Origin: Paraburkholderia tagetis
GTDB lineage: Bacteria; Pseudomonadota; Gammaproteobacteria; Burkholderiales; Burkholderiaceae
Direction: 5' to 3'
DNA length: 34,735 nt
Assembly: GCF_022213065.1 (NCBI RefSeq)
Contig: NZ_JAKLJA010000060.1
Coordinates: 1 to 34,735, forward strand
Made by a program: the position numbers and the translations under genes. Under the pieces are notes generated by a model. It was not told the DNA's origin. It saw only the letters and a list, made by a program, of their open reading frames with translations, and did not search any database. This document shows, piece by piece, positions 22,884 to 31,083 of the stretch (position 1 is the first letter of the stretch; each line of letters opens with the position of its first letter).

Positions 22884-25800
22884 ATGACCGCCTCGCACCG
22901 CCTCTCGATCCTTACCCGCGCCGAAATCGATGAACTGTATGCGTTACCGCGCTTTTCCGACGAAGACCGGCATACGTACTTCGAGCTCGGCAACGCCGAG
23001 CAGCAGCTCGTGCGTGCGCGCACGCTCCCGGTCGCGCTTCATCTTGTCCTGCAACTCGGTTACTTCAAGGCCAGATTCCAGTTCTTTACCTGCGATCCAC
23101 CGGCCATAGCCGATGATCTGCGCTACATCCTCGCGCGGCATTTCCCCGACGCGGACCGGACCAGCGTGGCAATACCATCGGCACCCACGCGCCGCGCGTT
23201 ACAGCAAAGCATCCTCGATCTGTTCGGTTTCAGGATGTGCGAGAGCACCGCGAAGGCAGATCTTGAAAAGCGGGCGCAGCGCCTCGCGAGGCTTTCGACG
23301 CAACCCGGTTTCATACTGCGCGAATGCCTGCAGTATCTGAAGCACGAACGCATCGTCGCACCGGCCTACTCGTATCTGCAGGACATGACCGGCCGGGTGG
23401 TCGCCGCGGAGCGCCAGCGCGTCTCGGCGCTACTCGAACGCGCCCTCACAAGATCCATCGCGCAGCAGCTCGACGCGATGCTCGAGGCCGACGACTCGAT
23501 GTATCAGGTCACGCTTCTGAAGCATGAACCGAAGGACTTCAGCTACAGCGAACTGAAACAGGAATCCGGACGTCGAACCTTCTTCGCACCGCTCTACGTC
23601 TTCGCGAGTCGATTTCTCGACACGGCCGGGATCTCTGCAGACAGCATCCGCTACTACGCTTCGCTCGTCACGTTCTACACGGTCTACAAGCTGCGCCGCA
23701 TGAATTCCGGCGTCGCGCGTCTGTACCTGCTGTGCTTCGCTTTCCACCGTTTCCGTCAGGTCAACGACCGCCTGATCGAGGCCTTCATCCGTCTCGTCAA
23801 CGACTACGAGCAGACTGCCAGGCAGGCGGCCAGCGAGGCAGCGCAAAACGCGCTCACCGAAGCAGGCACGCACCTGAAGGCCGCAGGCGAAGTCCTGCAT
23901 CTGTTTGTCGACGGGTCGATCCCGTACTACACGCCCTTCGCCAGTGTGCGCACGAGCGCTTTCGCGATGCTCGCTCCCGAACTCATCGAGACCGTCTCGC
24001 AGTACATGCGCAACATCACCTTCGACAAGGCAGGCTTTGAGTGGTCGCACTATACGGCGCTCTCACATGCGATCAAACGCAATCTGCGGCATCTGTTTGC
24101 CGGGCTGACCGTAGCCGGCCGCGTCGAAGACACACCACTGCTCGACGCGGTCTCCTTCCTGCAGGCGTGCCTGCGAAGCGGCACGCCGCTTCGGCAGCGC
24201 GACCCGTCGTCCTTTCCGACAGCGTTCATACCGAAAGCGCTGAAGTCTCATCTCTACCGCCCCGGACCCGGCAAGGCGAAGCAACTCGACATCGACCGCT
24301 ACGAATTTCTCGTCTACCGGCTGGTACGCAACGCCCTTGAAGCAGGCGACGTCTTCTGCCACGACAGCAACGAGTTTCGTCGCCTCGAAGACGACCTGAT
24401 CAGCGATGCGCGCTGGCAGCACAAGGACGCCATTCTCGGAGAGCTCAACCTGCCGGTCCTGTTCGCGCCCGTCGAGCAGACGCTTGCCGGGCTGCACGAT
24501 GAAATCGAATGCCTCCTCGAGCGCGTGAACCACCACATCGACGAAGGCGACGATCCCTGCATCAAGGTGCGGCACCGGGGCGGCAAGCCGCACCTGAACC
24601 TGGTCTATCCGGACCCCGACGAAAACATCAATCACGCCTTCTATGGCCAGATTCCCAGCATCGACGTTGCGCGGCTGCTCTGGTTTGTCACCAGTCGCAC
24701 CGGCTTTCTCAAGGCATTCGCGCATGTGCTTGACCGGTATGTCAGGCACGAGGCCGATCCACGCGAGCTCCTCGCCTGCATCATCGCGATGGGCACCAAC
24801 ATGGGGCTGCGCAAGATGGCCGAAATCTCGGGGCTGGGCTACGCTTCGCTTGTGAGTTGCGCCCGCAACTATCTGCGCGTTGAAACGGTGCACTCGGCTA
24901 ATGACGCGATCAGCAATGCGACTGCGGAGCTGCCTGCCTTTCACCTCTTCAACATCGGCGACCAGATCCATTCAAGCAGTGATGGCCAGCGCTTCGAGAC
25001 CCAGTTCGATACCTTCCAGGCTCGCCATTCGCCAAAATACTTCGGCCTCGACAAGGGTATCAGCGCCAACACTGCCGTCGCCAACCACGTGCCGTTCAAC
25101 CTGACCGTCTTCGGCGCTCACGAACACGAGAGCCATTACGTGTTCGATCTGCTCTACAACAACACCTCCGACATCCGCCCGCAGCTGCATTCCACCGACA
25201 CCCACGGTACCAATCAGGTGAACTACTGGACCCTGTATGCATTCGGCTATCAGTTCGCGCCGCGCTATCGCGACTTCCACAAGAAACTTTCCGGCCTCGT
25301 TGGCCGTCATGCACCGGGTCACTACGGCAAGTGGCTCGTCAAACCCTCGCGCAAATCCAATGACGAACTGATCATCCGCGAATGGCCCGCCGTCCAGCGG
25401 ATCATGGCCTCGCTTGGGCAGAAGCAGGTTTCGCAGGCCACCATCGTGCGCAAGCTTGCGAGCTACAAGCGCCAGAACCAGACGAAAAAGGCGCTCTGGG
25501 AGCTCGACAACCTCTGCCGTACACGCCACATCCTGCAGTTCATCAACGATGTCGGCCTGCGCCAGTCGATACAGAAGGCCCTCAACCGGGGCGAAGCGTA
25601 TCACCGGCTGCGCCGCGCCGTCGCCTTCGTCAACGGCGGCAAGCTGCGCGTGCACACCGAGGCCGAGCAGCAACTGTGGAACGAGTGCGCGCGCCTCATC
25701 GCCAACGCCATCATCCATTACAACACCGCGCTGCTCTCGCGGGTTCACGAGCACAAGCGTGCCATGGGCGACCAGGCCGCGATGGCGTTCATCGCCAGCA

Positions 25801-25964
25801 TGTCGCCGGTCGCCTGGCGGCACGTCAACCTCTTTGGCGCCATGGATTTCGGTGCCGCGACCACGCCCGTCGATATCGATGCACTCGCTTCCCGTTACGC
25901 CGATCCCGAGTACTGGGCCCGCATGCTGCAGGCGGCAGCCGAAGAGGACGACGCGCAAGGCTGA
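22884..25964 (+). CDS. tnpA: Tn3-family transposase TnpA (1026 aa)
   Basis: TnpA carries out replicative transposition and makes a co-integrate. The N-terminal DUF4158 domain (SILTRAEIDELYALPRFSDED, LPVALHLVLQLGYFKA) is followed by the long Tn3 catalytic part. The triad is Asp700 (SSSDGQRFE), Asp772 (STDTHGTNQVNYW) and Glu904 (RGEAYHRLRRA), spaced as in Tn3. Length is slightly above the usual 970-1000 residues. The ATG at 22884 starts at the family N-terminus; the frame is open far upstream through tnpT. The stop is 8 bases from the innermost weakly similar part of the right terminal repeat. No frameshift or missing motif is seen, so it should be active. Confidence 0.95.
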   Translation: MTASHRLSILTRAEIDELYALPRFSDEDRHTYFELGNAEQQLVRARTLPVALHLVLQLGYFKARFQFFTCDPPAIADDLRYILARHFPDADRTSVAIPSAPTRRALQQSILDLFGFRMCESTAKADLEKRAQRLARLSTQPGFILRECLQYLKHERIVAPAYSYLQDMTGRVVAAERQRVSALLERALTRSIAQQLDAMLEADDSMYQVTLLKHEPKDFSYSELKQESGRRTFFAPLYVFASRFLDTAGISADSIRYYASLVTFYTVYKLRRMNSGVARLYLLCFAFHRFRQVNDRLIEAFIRLVNDYEQTARQAASEAAQNALTEAGTHLKAAGEVLHLFVDGSIPYYTPFASVRTSAFAMLAPELIETVSQYMRNITFDKAGFEWSHYTALSHAIKRNLRHLFAGLTVAGRVEDTPLLDAVSFLQACLRSGTPLRQRDPSSFPTAFIPKALKSHLYRPGPGKAKQLDIDRYEFLVYRLVRNALEAGDVFCHDSNEFRRLEDDLISDARWQHKDAILGELNLPVLFAPVEQTLAGLHDEIECLLERVNHHIDEGDDPCIKVRHRGGKPHLNLVYPDPDENINHAFYGQIPSIDVARLLWFVTSRTGFLKAFAHVLDRYVRHEADPRELLACIIAMGTNMGLRKMAEISGLGYASLVSCARNYLRVETVHSANDAISNATAELPAFHLFNIGDQIHSSSDGQRFETQFDTFQARHSPKYFGLDKGISANTAVANHVPFNLTVFGAHEHESHYVFDLLYNNTSDIRPQLHSTDTHGTNQVNYWTLYAFGYQFAPRYRDFHKKLSGLVGRHAPGHYGKWLVKPSRKSNDELIIREWPAVQRIMASLGQKQVSQATIVRKLASYKRQNQTKKALWELDNLCRTRHILQFINDVGLRQSIQKALNRGEAYHRLRRAVAFVNGGKLRVHTEAEQQLWNECARLIANAIIHYNTALLSRVHEHKRAMGDQAAMAFIASMSPVAWRHVNLFGAMDFGAATTPVDIDALASRYADPEYWARMLQAAAEEDDAQG

Positions 25965-25978
25965 TATCCCGCCTTCAG

Positions 25979-26072
25979 GATGCCCGGGCCGCCATCCCGC
26001 AGTCCCTGGAAGCCTTGCCAGGAACGGGTTTGAGGGGGATTTTCAGATTTCGGGGGATGGGCAGAAATAGCC
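25979..26072 (-). repeat. Right terminal inverted repeat of the Tn3-family transposon
   Basis: Read leftward it starts GGCTATTTCTGCCCATCCCC. It mirrors the left end (11 mismatches in 62 bases, weaker beyond). The outer boundary at 26072 coincides with the end of homology in the interrupted transglutaminase-like gene. Confidence 0.85.
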
Positions 26073-26222
26073 ATACTGCCTTATCGGCACCGGCGGATCG
26101 GTTACGAGCAGATCCGCCACGACGATATCCTTCGCATGCGAGAAATGCGTGTTCAGCATCAGCATCATCGGCGTAGGCTGTGGGCACTCGTACGACAGTT
26201 CGTATCCGACGCGAAGTTTCAT
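26043..26222 (-). pseudogene. Transglutaminase-like protein, N-terminal fragment cut by transposon
   Basis: MKLRVGYELSYECPQPTPMMLMLN, HAKDIVVADLLVTDPPVPIRQY is the start of the bacterial transglutaminase-like cysteine peptidase family (its N-terminal beta domain). The family normally continues with RDxFGNWCSR and then the catalytic domain. Here, after IRQY, the frame reads GYFCPSPEI from the terminal repeat and stops. Fifty residues of about 270-300 remain and the catalytic Cys-His-Asp part is absent. AGGGAGG lies 4 bases before the ATG, so the start is authentic. The missing part is not at the other end of the transposon. Confidence 0.85.
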
Positions 26223-26445
26223 GGATCCTCCCTGATTCGCTGATTGCGGGTGGCGTTGGGCCCGGTATTCCGAAGATGCATTGCCGGGCATAGCAACAAA
26301 AGATGTTTCCCACTACAGGGCTCATGCATTCCGCTCAGGAACGAGCAGCCGATTATTTTTTGCACGAGAGCATACCGCCGAACTTGGCTAGGAGCCGTCC
26401 CCTATGCGATCACTGGGTGTATTGCGTCGGGAAACAAACATGGAA

Positions 26446-26685
26446 TCAGTCGACGGGGCCGAGTAACACGTCGATAGCAGCTTTGCCGGCGATTTCGGCT
26501 ACCAGATAGGCCCATCGCTCAGTAAAAGGGCCGTTGCGCAACCAGATGCGGCCTCCCCGCGCGCCGAGCACTTCGAGGTTTGTGGCGCCCTTTATCTGAA
26601 AGGTCACGTCAAAGGTGTCCTCATCAGCAGCCGGAGTCAATTCGACCTGAATCTCGAAGCCGCGGTACGCGATCGTTCGTTGCAT
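26446..26685 (-). CDS. Small hypothetical protein, 79 aa
   Basis: MQRTIAYRGFEIQVELTPAADEDTFDVTFQIKG, then RIWLRNGPFTERWAYLVAEIAGKAAIDVLLG. A three-strand sheet followed by a C-terminal helix is suggested. Similar small proteins are frequent in Burkholderia genomes, often several per genome, without known function. GGGAGG is 5 bases before the ATG at 26685, which decides the start over the frame reaching 26718. It may be a remaining host gene between the transglutaminase fragment and the catabolic unit. Confidence 0.65.
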   Translation of the reverse strand: MQRTIAYRGFEIQVELTPAADEDTFDVTFQIKGATNLEVLGARGGRIWLRNGPFTERWAYLVAEIAGKAAIDVLLGPVD

Positions 26686-27213
26686 GAAAGCCTCCCTTTC
26701 GTCTTCGGAGACTAGCATGAGTCAACATCGGACGGCCTACGCAACTATTGGGCTAGGTAGTCACGCATGCGCCACCACGTGATAGTCAAAATTCTACGTA
26801 CCGGAACGTTCAGGACCGCAACTACCAATTTGGTGAATGCGCCCCGATTGACAGCGATCCAGGCGCCGTTGTCGATCGACCGTTCTTGGCTGATATGGAA
26901 AACTAGACGCTCGCCGATGATTGCGCGCCACTACTCTGGAAGCCAACTATGGAAGTCGACCCGCTGCGGTCAGTCGCCCGCGTGGAGCGAGCGGCAGCTA
27001 CCGGCATGATATTTGTCAGTCGCAGAGCCAGGTTCTCGTTCGCTCATGGGGTGGCAAAACATGCGGCATGGGCTCATTGGCGATCAGGATGGTTATCTGC
27101 CTGCGGGCGATGAGGCGTTGTGCGTAACACATATAGAGGTCCGCGCTAAGGTAAGCTATGAGCTTGACGCATCTTGCGAAACATTCTACCGCTTGCTTTA
27201 GGAGCATTGCGCC
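26686..27213. other. Gap before the GntR regulator
   Basis: 528 bases with no convincing gene; open frames on either strand are short and have no ribosome-binding site or recognisable domain. The sequence is less GC-rich than its neighbours. A promoter for the regulator should lie in its last 150 bases (for example TTGACG near 27163), but no clear pair is seen. Confidence 0.4.
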
Positions 27214-27924
27214 GTGGTGCACCTTACGGACATGAACGAAACGACAGACATCGCCGAAACGGGGCTGCGATCGAGCACCACGCTGAATCAGGAAGCGTAC
27301 CGGCGGCTGGAGGAAATGATCGTCACTCTGGAACTCGCGCCCGGCTCGCTCGTATCCGAGTCGATCCTGAGTCGTCAACTTGGCATCGGCACTACGCCGA
27401 TTCGCGAAGCCCTACAGCGGCTGGCGCGGGAATACCTTGTGGACATCATCCCGCGGCGTGGCGTTGTCGTAACCACCATTGATGTTCGCCGACAATTCGA
27501 GGTCCTGGAAACCCGGCGTGAACTCGACAGGCTGCTGAGTTCCGCTGCGGCACGCCGCTCGAGTGCAATAGAGCGCAGATGGTTCGCCGAGAATCTCGAA
27601 CACACCAGAAGGGCGATCGCCGCGAACGACGTGCGCGAATTCCTGCGCCTTGATGCCGAGCTCAACCAGTTGCTTTCGAAAGCGGCCCGCAACGCTACCG
27701 CTGCAGCCTTGGCGTCGACGTTGCATACGGTATCGCGTCGTTTCTGGTTTTATCATCACGACCCCCAAACCGCTCTCCTCCAGATTGGCCCACTGCACGC
27801 GGATCTTGTAGCGGCAATGGCATTGGGCGACCCTGCCCTCGCGAGTACCGCATCGAACCGGCTCATCGACTATCTGGTCGAGTTCGCACACGCGACGCTG
27901 CCGCAGCACTTGGGCCGCGAGTAA
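27214..27924 (+). CDS. GntR-family regulator, FadR/FCD subfamily (236 aa)
   Basis: A winged helix-turn-helix is clear: ILSRQLGIGTTPIREALQRL and the wing PRRGVVVTT (about residues 50-90). Residues about 95-225 form an FCD ligand-binding domain (LETRRELDRLLSSAAARRSS, FLRLDAELNQLLSKAARN, PLHADLVAAMALGD). The usual metal-binding DxxFHxxL reads DAELNQLL, so one metal histidine is lost and the ligand may be bound without metal. A GTG at 27214 has AGGAG 9 bases upstream; ATG at 27232 is the alternative. It lies just upstream of four catabolic genes in the same direction and likely represses or activates them in response to the substrate or an intermediate. Confidence 0.9.
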   Translation: MVHLTDMNETTDIAETGLRSSTTLNQEAYRRLEEMIVTLELAPGSLVSESILSRQLGIGTTPIREALQRLAREYLVDIIPRRGVVVTTIDVRRQFEVLETRRELDRLLSSAAARRSSAIERRWFAENLEHTRRAIAANDVREFLRLDAELNQLLSKAARNATAAALASTLHTVSRRFWFYHHDPQTALLQIGPLHADLVAAMALGDPALASTASNRLIDYLVEFAHATLPQHLGRE

Positions 27925-27979
27925 TTCAAGCGTTTTTCACGTAGCTTATGCTGCACCGCAATTGAGGGTTTACTCTCGA

Positions 27980-28009
27980 TTGTCGGTGACAGGATTGTGG
28001 TCTTAACAT
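27980..28009 (+). promoter_or_regulatory. Candidate sigma-70 promoter of the catabolic genes
   Basis: TTGTCG (27980-27985), an 18-base spacer, TAACAT (28004-28009). It precedes the palindrome at 28019 and the dioxygenase gene. Confidence 0.45.
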
Positions 28010-28018
28010 GCCCCTAAC

Positions 28019-28032
28019 GCTGGCATGCCAGC
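28019..28032. promoter_or_regulatory. Candidate operator palindrome
   Basis: GCTGGCATGCCAGC is a perfect 14-bp palindrome; a second half-site (ATGCCAGC) follows at 28035-28042. It sits about where transcription from the candidate promoter would start, an apt place for binding by the adjacent GntR regulator. Confidence 0.5.
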
Positions 28033-28075
28033 CACATGCCAGCGGAATTCCAGATGAAGCCACTTGGAGAAGACG

Positions 28076-29011
28076 ATGGACGCTGCAACTAAGAACTATG
28101 CAATTTCGCCCTTGGCAGACACGCTCGGCGCTGAAGTAACAGGACTGGATGTCTCGAAGCCGGTGAGCCAGGAAATCATCAGTGAAATGAAGCGCGCAAT
28201 CGCGAAGTACGGCGTACTTTGCTTTCGCGACCAGACACTCACCGAGGCAGAGCAAATCGAATTCTCGAAGCTCTGGGGCCCACTGGAAGACTTTCCAGAG
28301 GAAGACAAGACCGTGGCGGCCCCCACCGTCTACCACGTTGCGAACGTCTCGGCGGATGGACAGAACTTGCCTGAAACCGATTTTCGCGTGATTTACCAGA
28401 AGGTTAATGCTCGCTGGCATACCGATAGTTCCTACCGGTATGTCCCGGCATACGTATCGCTGCTTTATGGCATTGAAGTCATGCCGAAAGGCGCGCCGGG
28501 CGGGCGCACCGGCTTCTCCAACATGATCGCGGCCTATGCTGCGCTGCCCGAGGCGCTCCGGGACGAGATCGAACCGCTTCACATGGTTCACACATACGAA
28601 TTCGGCCGGCGCCTGTTCCCGGAGCTGCCGCCGGTTTCAAAACACGAGAAGGAGAGCGTGCCCCCGGTAAGCCAGCCGCTGGTGCGCGTCCATCCAGAGC
28701 GCGGCAACGAGCGCTCACTGTATTTCACGGCGAACGCCGGAAACGAGATCAGTGGCTTGACGCTGGAAGAAGGCCAGGCGCTGCACAGGAAACTCGTCGA
28801 ACACGTTTCGCAGCCGCAGTTCACTTACTTCCATGAGTGGAGGAAAGGCGATCTGGTCGTGTGGGATAACCGGACGATGCTGCATAAAGCGGAAGCCTAT
28901 GACATGAGCAAGTATCGTCGCGTGTTTCGTCGCACCACCGTCGCGGGCGACGGTCCGGTCCTGGGGCCCTGTTCGCGGGCCGTGGTCGGCAATAAGCGTG
29001 TAGCGACGTAA
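28076..29011 (+). CDS. TauD/TfdA-family Fe(II)/2-oxoglutarate dioxygenase (311 aa)
   Basis: These enzymes use 2-oxoglutarate and oxygen to hydroxylate a carbon, often cleaving an ether, sulphonate or phosphonate bond. The metal triad is His115-x-Asp117 (RWHTDSSY) and His270 (TMLHKAEAYD). The 2-oxoglutarate-binding arginine is in YRRVFRRTTVAG (Arg281 or Arg285). This last segment and WDNR before it resemble TfdA, the 2,4-dichlorophenoxyacetate dioxygenase, more than TauD. The substrate is not decided by sequence alone; an aryloxy acid fits the cupin and SDR neighbours. GGAGAAG precedes the ATG at 28076. The next gene starts 171 bases later. Confidence 0.9.
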   Translation: MDAATKNYAISPLADTLGAEVTGLDVSKPVSQEIISEMKRAIAKYGVLCFRDQTLTEAEQIEFSKLWGPLEDFPEEDKTVAAPTVYHVANVSADGQNLPETDFRVIYQKVNARWHTDSSYRYVPAYVSLLYGIEVMPKGAPGGRTGFSNMIAAYAALPEALRDEIEPLHMVHTYEFGRRLFPELPPVSKHEKESVPPVSQPLVRVHPERGNERSLYFTANAGNEISGLTLEEGQALHRKLVEHVSQPQFTYFHEWRKGDLVVWDNRTMLHKAEAYDMSKYRRVFRRTTVAGDGPVLGPCSRAVVGNKRVAT

Positions 29012-29182
29012 CCACTTCAAAGCGTCGCGCGCAGTGATGACGCGTGGCCCGCGCTGCTTGCATGTGTGCTCGTGCTGCATGCGACGACGACCATTACCGA
29101 TTCCCTTCAGCCGGCGCAGCGGCTTCCCAACCCACGCATGCGCCAGCGCCGATGTTACACAAGAGTGAAAAGGAGCCAACGA

Positions 29183-29710
29183 ATGGCTGCAGCCAAACCT
29201 TCGGCGGATGCAATGACGCCGTATCAACTGCCCTTTCCCAAGGAAGCGGCGAAGGAGATCGTCGTTGGCTCGGCGATTCCTCAGGACGAGTGCCTCTGGG
29301 TTCCTCAGGCGGAGAATGTCTGGTTCCGGCCGCTCTGCCTGAACGTATCGACCGGTTACTGGATGAATCTGCTGCGCGTACGCAAGTCGGGCGTATTGAG
29401 CCGCCACCGGCACCCGCAAGCCGTCCACGGTATGGTCCTTAAGGGGCGCTGGCGCTACCTCGAGCATGAATGGGAAGCGACCGAGGGCAGCTATGTATTC
29501 GAGCCGCCCGGGGAGACCCATACGCTCTACGTCCCGGAGGATGTGGAAGAAATGATCACCTACTTCCAGGTCAACGGCGTGATGTTCTACTGCGACCCGT
29601 ACGGCAACTACACCGGCTATGAAGACGTCTTCACCAAGGTCGACATGTGCCGCAAACACTTTACAGCGGTGGGTCTGGGCGAAGACTACGTCGATCAGTT
29701 CGTCCGATAA
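29183..29710 (+). CDS. Cupin dioxygenase, 2,4'-dihydroxyacetophenone-dioxygenase-like (175 aa)
   Basis: The sequence closely follows a Burkholderia family annotated as 2,4'-dihydroxyacetophenone dioxygenase: LWVPQAENVWFRPLCLNVS, LLRVRKSGVLSRHRHPQAVHG, YVFEPPGETHTLYVPEDV and TKVDMCRKHF. The metal ligands of the cupin barrel are His75 and His77 (RHRHP) and His113 (ETHT). The founding enzyme cleaves a C-C bond in the side chain of hydroxylated acetophenone to give benzoate plus formate; actual activity here is unknown. AGGAG lies 7 bases before the ATG at 29183. It sits between the dioxygenase and transporter genes of the same unit. Confidence 0.88.
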   Translation: MAAAKPSADAMTPYQLPFPKEAAKEIVVGSAIPQDECLWVPQAENVWFRPLCLNVSTGYWMNLLRVRKSGVLSRHRHPQAVHGMVLKGRWRYLEHEWEATEGSYVFEPPGETHTLYVPEDVEEMITYFQVNGVMFYCDPYGNYTGYEDVFTKVDMCRKHFTAVGLGEDYVDQFVR

Positions 29711-29767
29711 CACAGGACAACACCGACCGAACCCAAAGGCACAAATAAAGCATCGGAGGAGACAACC

Positions 29768-31078
29768 ATGCTTAAGAAAACATCCCGCCTCAAACATATT
29801 CAGGTGGTCGCAATCACGTTTTTGACACTGGCTGGCACCGTCAACTATCTGGACAGAAGCACCCTCTCGATCGCGAACCACTCCGTGAGTCACGAGCTTG
29901 GCCTTTCTGCGTCGCAGATGGGTTTGCTGCTGTCGGCGTTCTCGTTCGCCTATGCGTTCTCGCAACTACCCATTGGCATGCTGCTAGATCGCTTCGGCGC
30001 GCGCGTGATGCTGGGCCTCGGCATGTTTGTCTGGTCGAGCGCGCAGTTGTGCGGCGGTCTTGTTTCGAGCCTGCCGCAATTCCTCGTGGCTCGGGTGGCG
30101 CTGGGGTTGGGCGAGGCGCCGAACTTCCCTGCGGGCGCCAAAGTCGTCAGCGAATGGTTCGCGGTACACGAACGCGGGCGGCCAACGGGCATCTTCATCA
30201 CCTCCTCGACCATTGCACCGGCCATTGCCCCACCCCTGCTCACCGTCATCATGCTGGTCTTCGGCTGGCGGACGATGTTCGTCGTGATGGGCCTGCTGGG
30301 CATCGCCGTATCGATCGGCTGGTACCTCGTCTATCGGGATCGACGAAAGGTCCCGCTGGAGCACGAAGAAGTGGCTTTTCTTGGCGCGGGCGAGCCGGAG
30401 CAGCGCGCCGAACGCCGTATGACGATGCGCGAGTGGCGCAACCTGTTCACCAAGACAACCACGTGGGGCATGATCTTCGGCAATATGGGCGTGATCTATA
30501 TGGTGTGGCTGTATCTCACCTGGCTGCCCGCGTATCTTGAGCATGAACGGCATATTTCCATCGCGAACACCGGCTGGCTCGTCGCCATTCCCTACCTGTT
30601 TGGCACGCTTGGCATGCTTTCAAGCGGCTTCGTGTCCGATGGTCTGATGGCCCGCGGAGTGCCACCCATGACCAGTAGCAAGTGGCCGATCTGCGTAGGT
30701 CTCGTCGGCGCCGCGGCGTTCACTGTGCCCGCCGCTTTCACGCCGAATCTGACGCTCGCGATGATCTACCTGTGCGCCGCGATGTACTTCGTCAATCTGG
30801 CAAGCGGCGCGTGCTGGACGCTGGCCACGTTCGCGGTGCCACGTCACATGGTGGCCTCACTCGCCAGTATCCAGAATTTCGGCGGCTATTTTGGCGGATC
30901 GTTTGCGCCATTCGTGACCGGCATCGTTGTGGACCGGACACACTCTTTCGTCAACGCTTTCCTTATTAGTGCGATGGTCTCTTTCGCCGCGGCGCTGGTT
31001 TATATGTTTATCGTAAGAGCCAGGATTGAGGATAGCGAACCCGCTGTCTCGACCATCCCCGTTTCCGACTTCTCCTGA
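29768..31078 (+). CDS. MFS transporter, anion:cation symporter family (436 aa)
   Basis: A twelve-helix major-facilitator protein. The first helix carries NYLDRSTLSIAN, the hallmark of the anion:cation symporter (ACS) group, which includes hexuronate, phthalate and tartrate permeases. Motif A-like LPIGMLLDRFGARVML follows helix 2, and EWFAVHERGRPTGIF lies near helix 5. Likely substrate is an organic acid made available to the neighbouring dioxygenases and dehydrogenase. GGAGGAG lies 6 bases before the ATG. Its stop is 5 bases before the SDR start. Confidence 0.92.
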   Translation: MLKKTSRLKHIQVVAITFLTLAGTVNYLDRSTLSIANHSVSHELGLSASQMGLLLSAFSFAYAFSQLPIGMLLDRFGARVMLGLGMFVWSSAQLCGGLVSSLPQFLVARVALGLGEAPNFPAGAKVVSEWFAVHERGRPTGIFITSSTIAPAIAPPLLTVIMLVFGWRTMFVVMGLLGIAVSIGWYLVYRDRRKVPLEHEEVAFLGAGEPEQRAERRMTMREWRNLFTKTTTWGMIFGNMGVIYMVWLYLTWLPAYLEHERHISIANTGWLVAIPYLFGTLGMLSSGFVSDGLMARGVPPMTSSKWPICVGLVGAAAFTVPAAFTPNLTLAMIYLCAAMYFVNLASGACWTLATFAVPRHMVASLASIQNFGGYFGGSFAPFVTGIVVDRTHSFVNAFLISAMVSFAAALVYMFIVRARIEDSEPAVSTIPVSDFS

Positions 31079-31083
31079 CCAAT

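Larger units (their letters stand above)
16121..26072. mobile_element. Tn3-family transposon, TnpS/TnpT type, with helicase cargo
   Basis: The element is bounded by inverted repeats at 16121 and 26072. It carries a tyrosine recombinase and a coiled-coil protein that diverge from an AT-rich palindrome, then a full-length TnpA next to the right repeat. This matches the Tn4651 and TnXax1 group, which resolves co-integrates with TnpS and TnpT instead of a serine resolvase. Cargo lies between the left end and the recombinase gene: helicase, 165-residue protein and CcbP-like protein. All genes are intact. The flanks do not match each other and no 5-bp duplication was found, so the insertion site has been rearranged. 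Confidence 0.85.

Noticed and set aside
24972..25958. 328-residue minus-strand open frame inside tnpA
   Set aside because: Antisense of the catalytic part of the Tn3 transposase.
16105..26090. GATAAG outside both transposon ends as part of the repeat
   Set aside because: The spacing to the repeat differs by one base, and on the right it encodes the conserved IRQY of the interrupted gene, so it is a coincidence.
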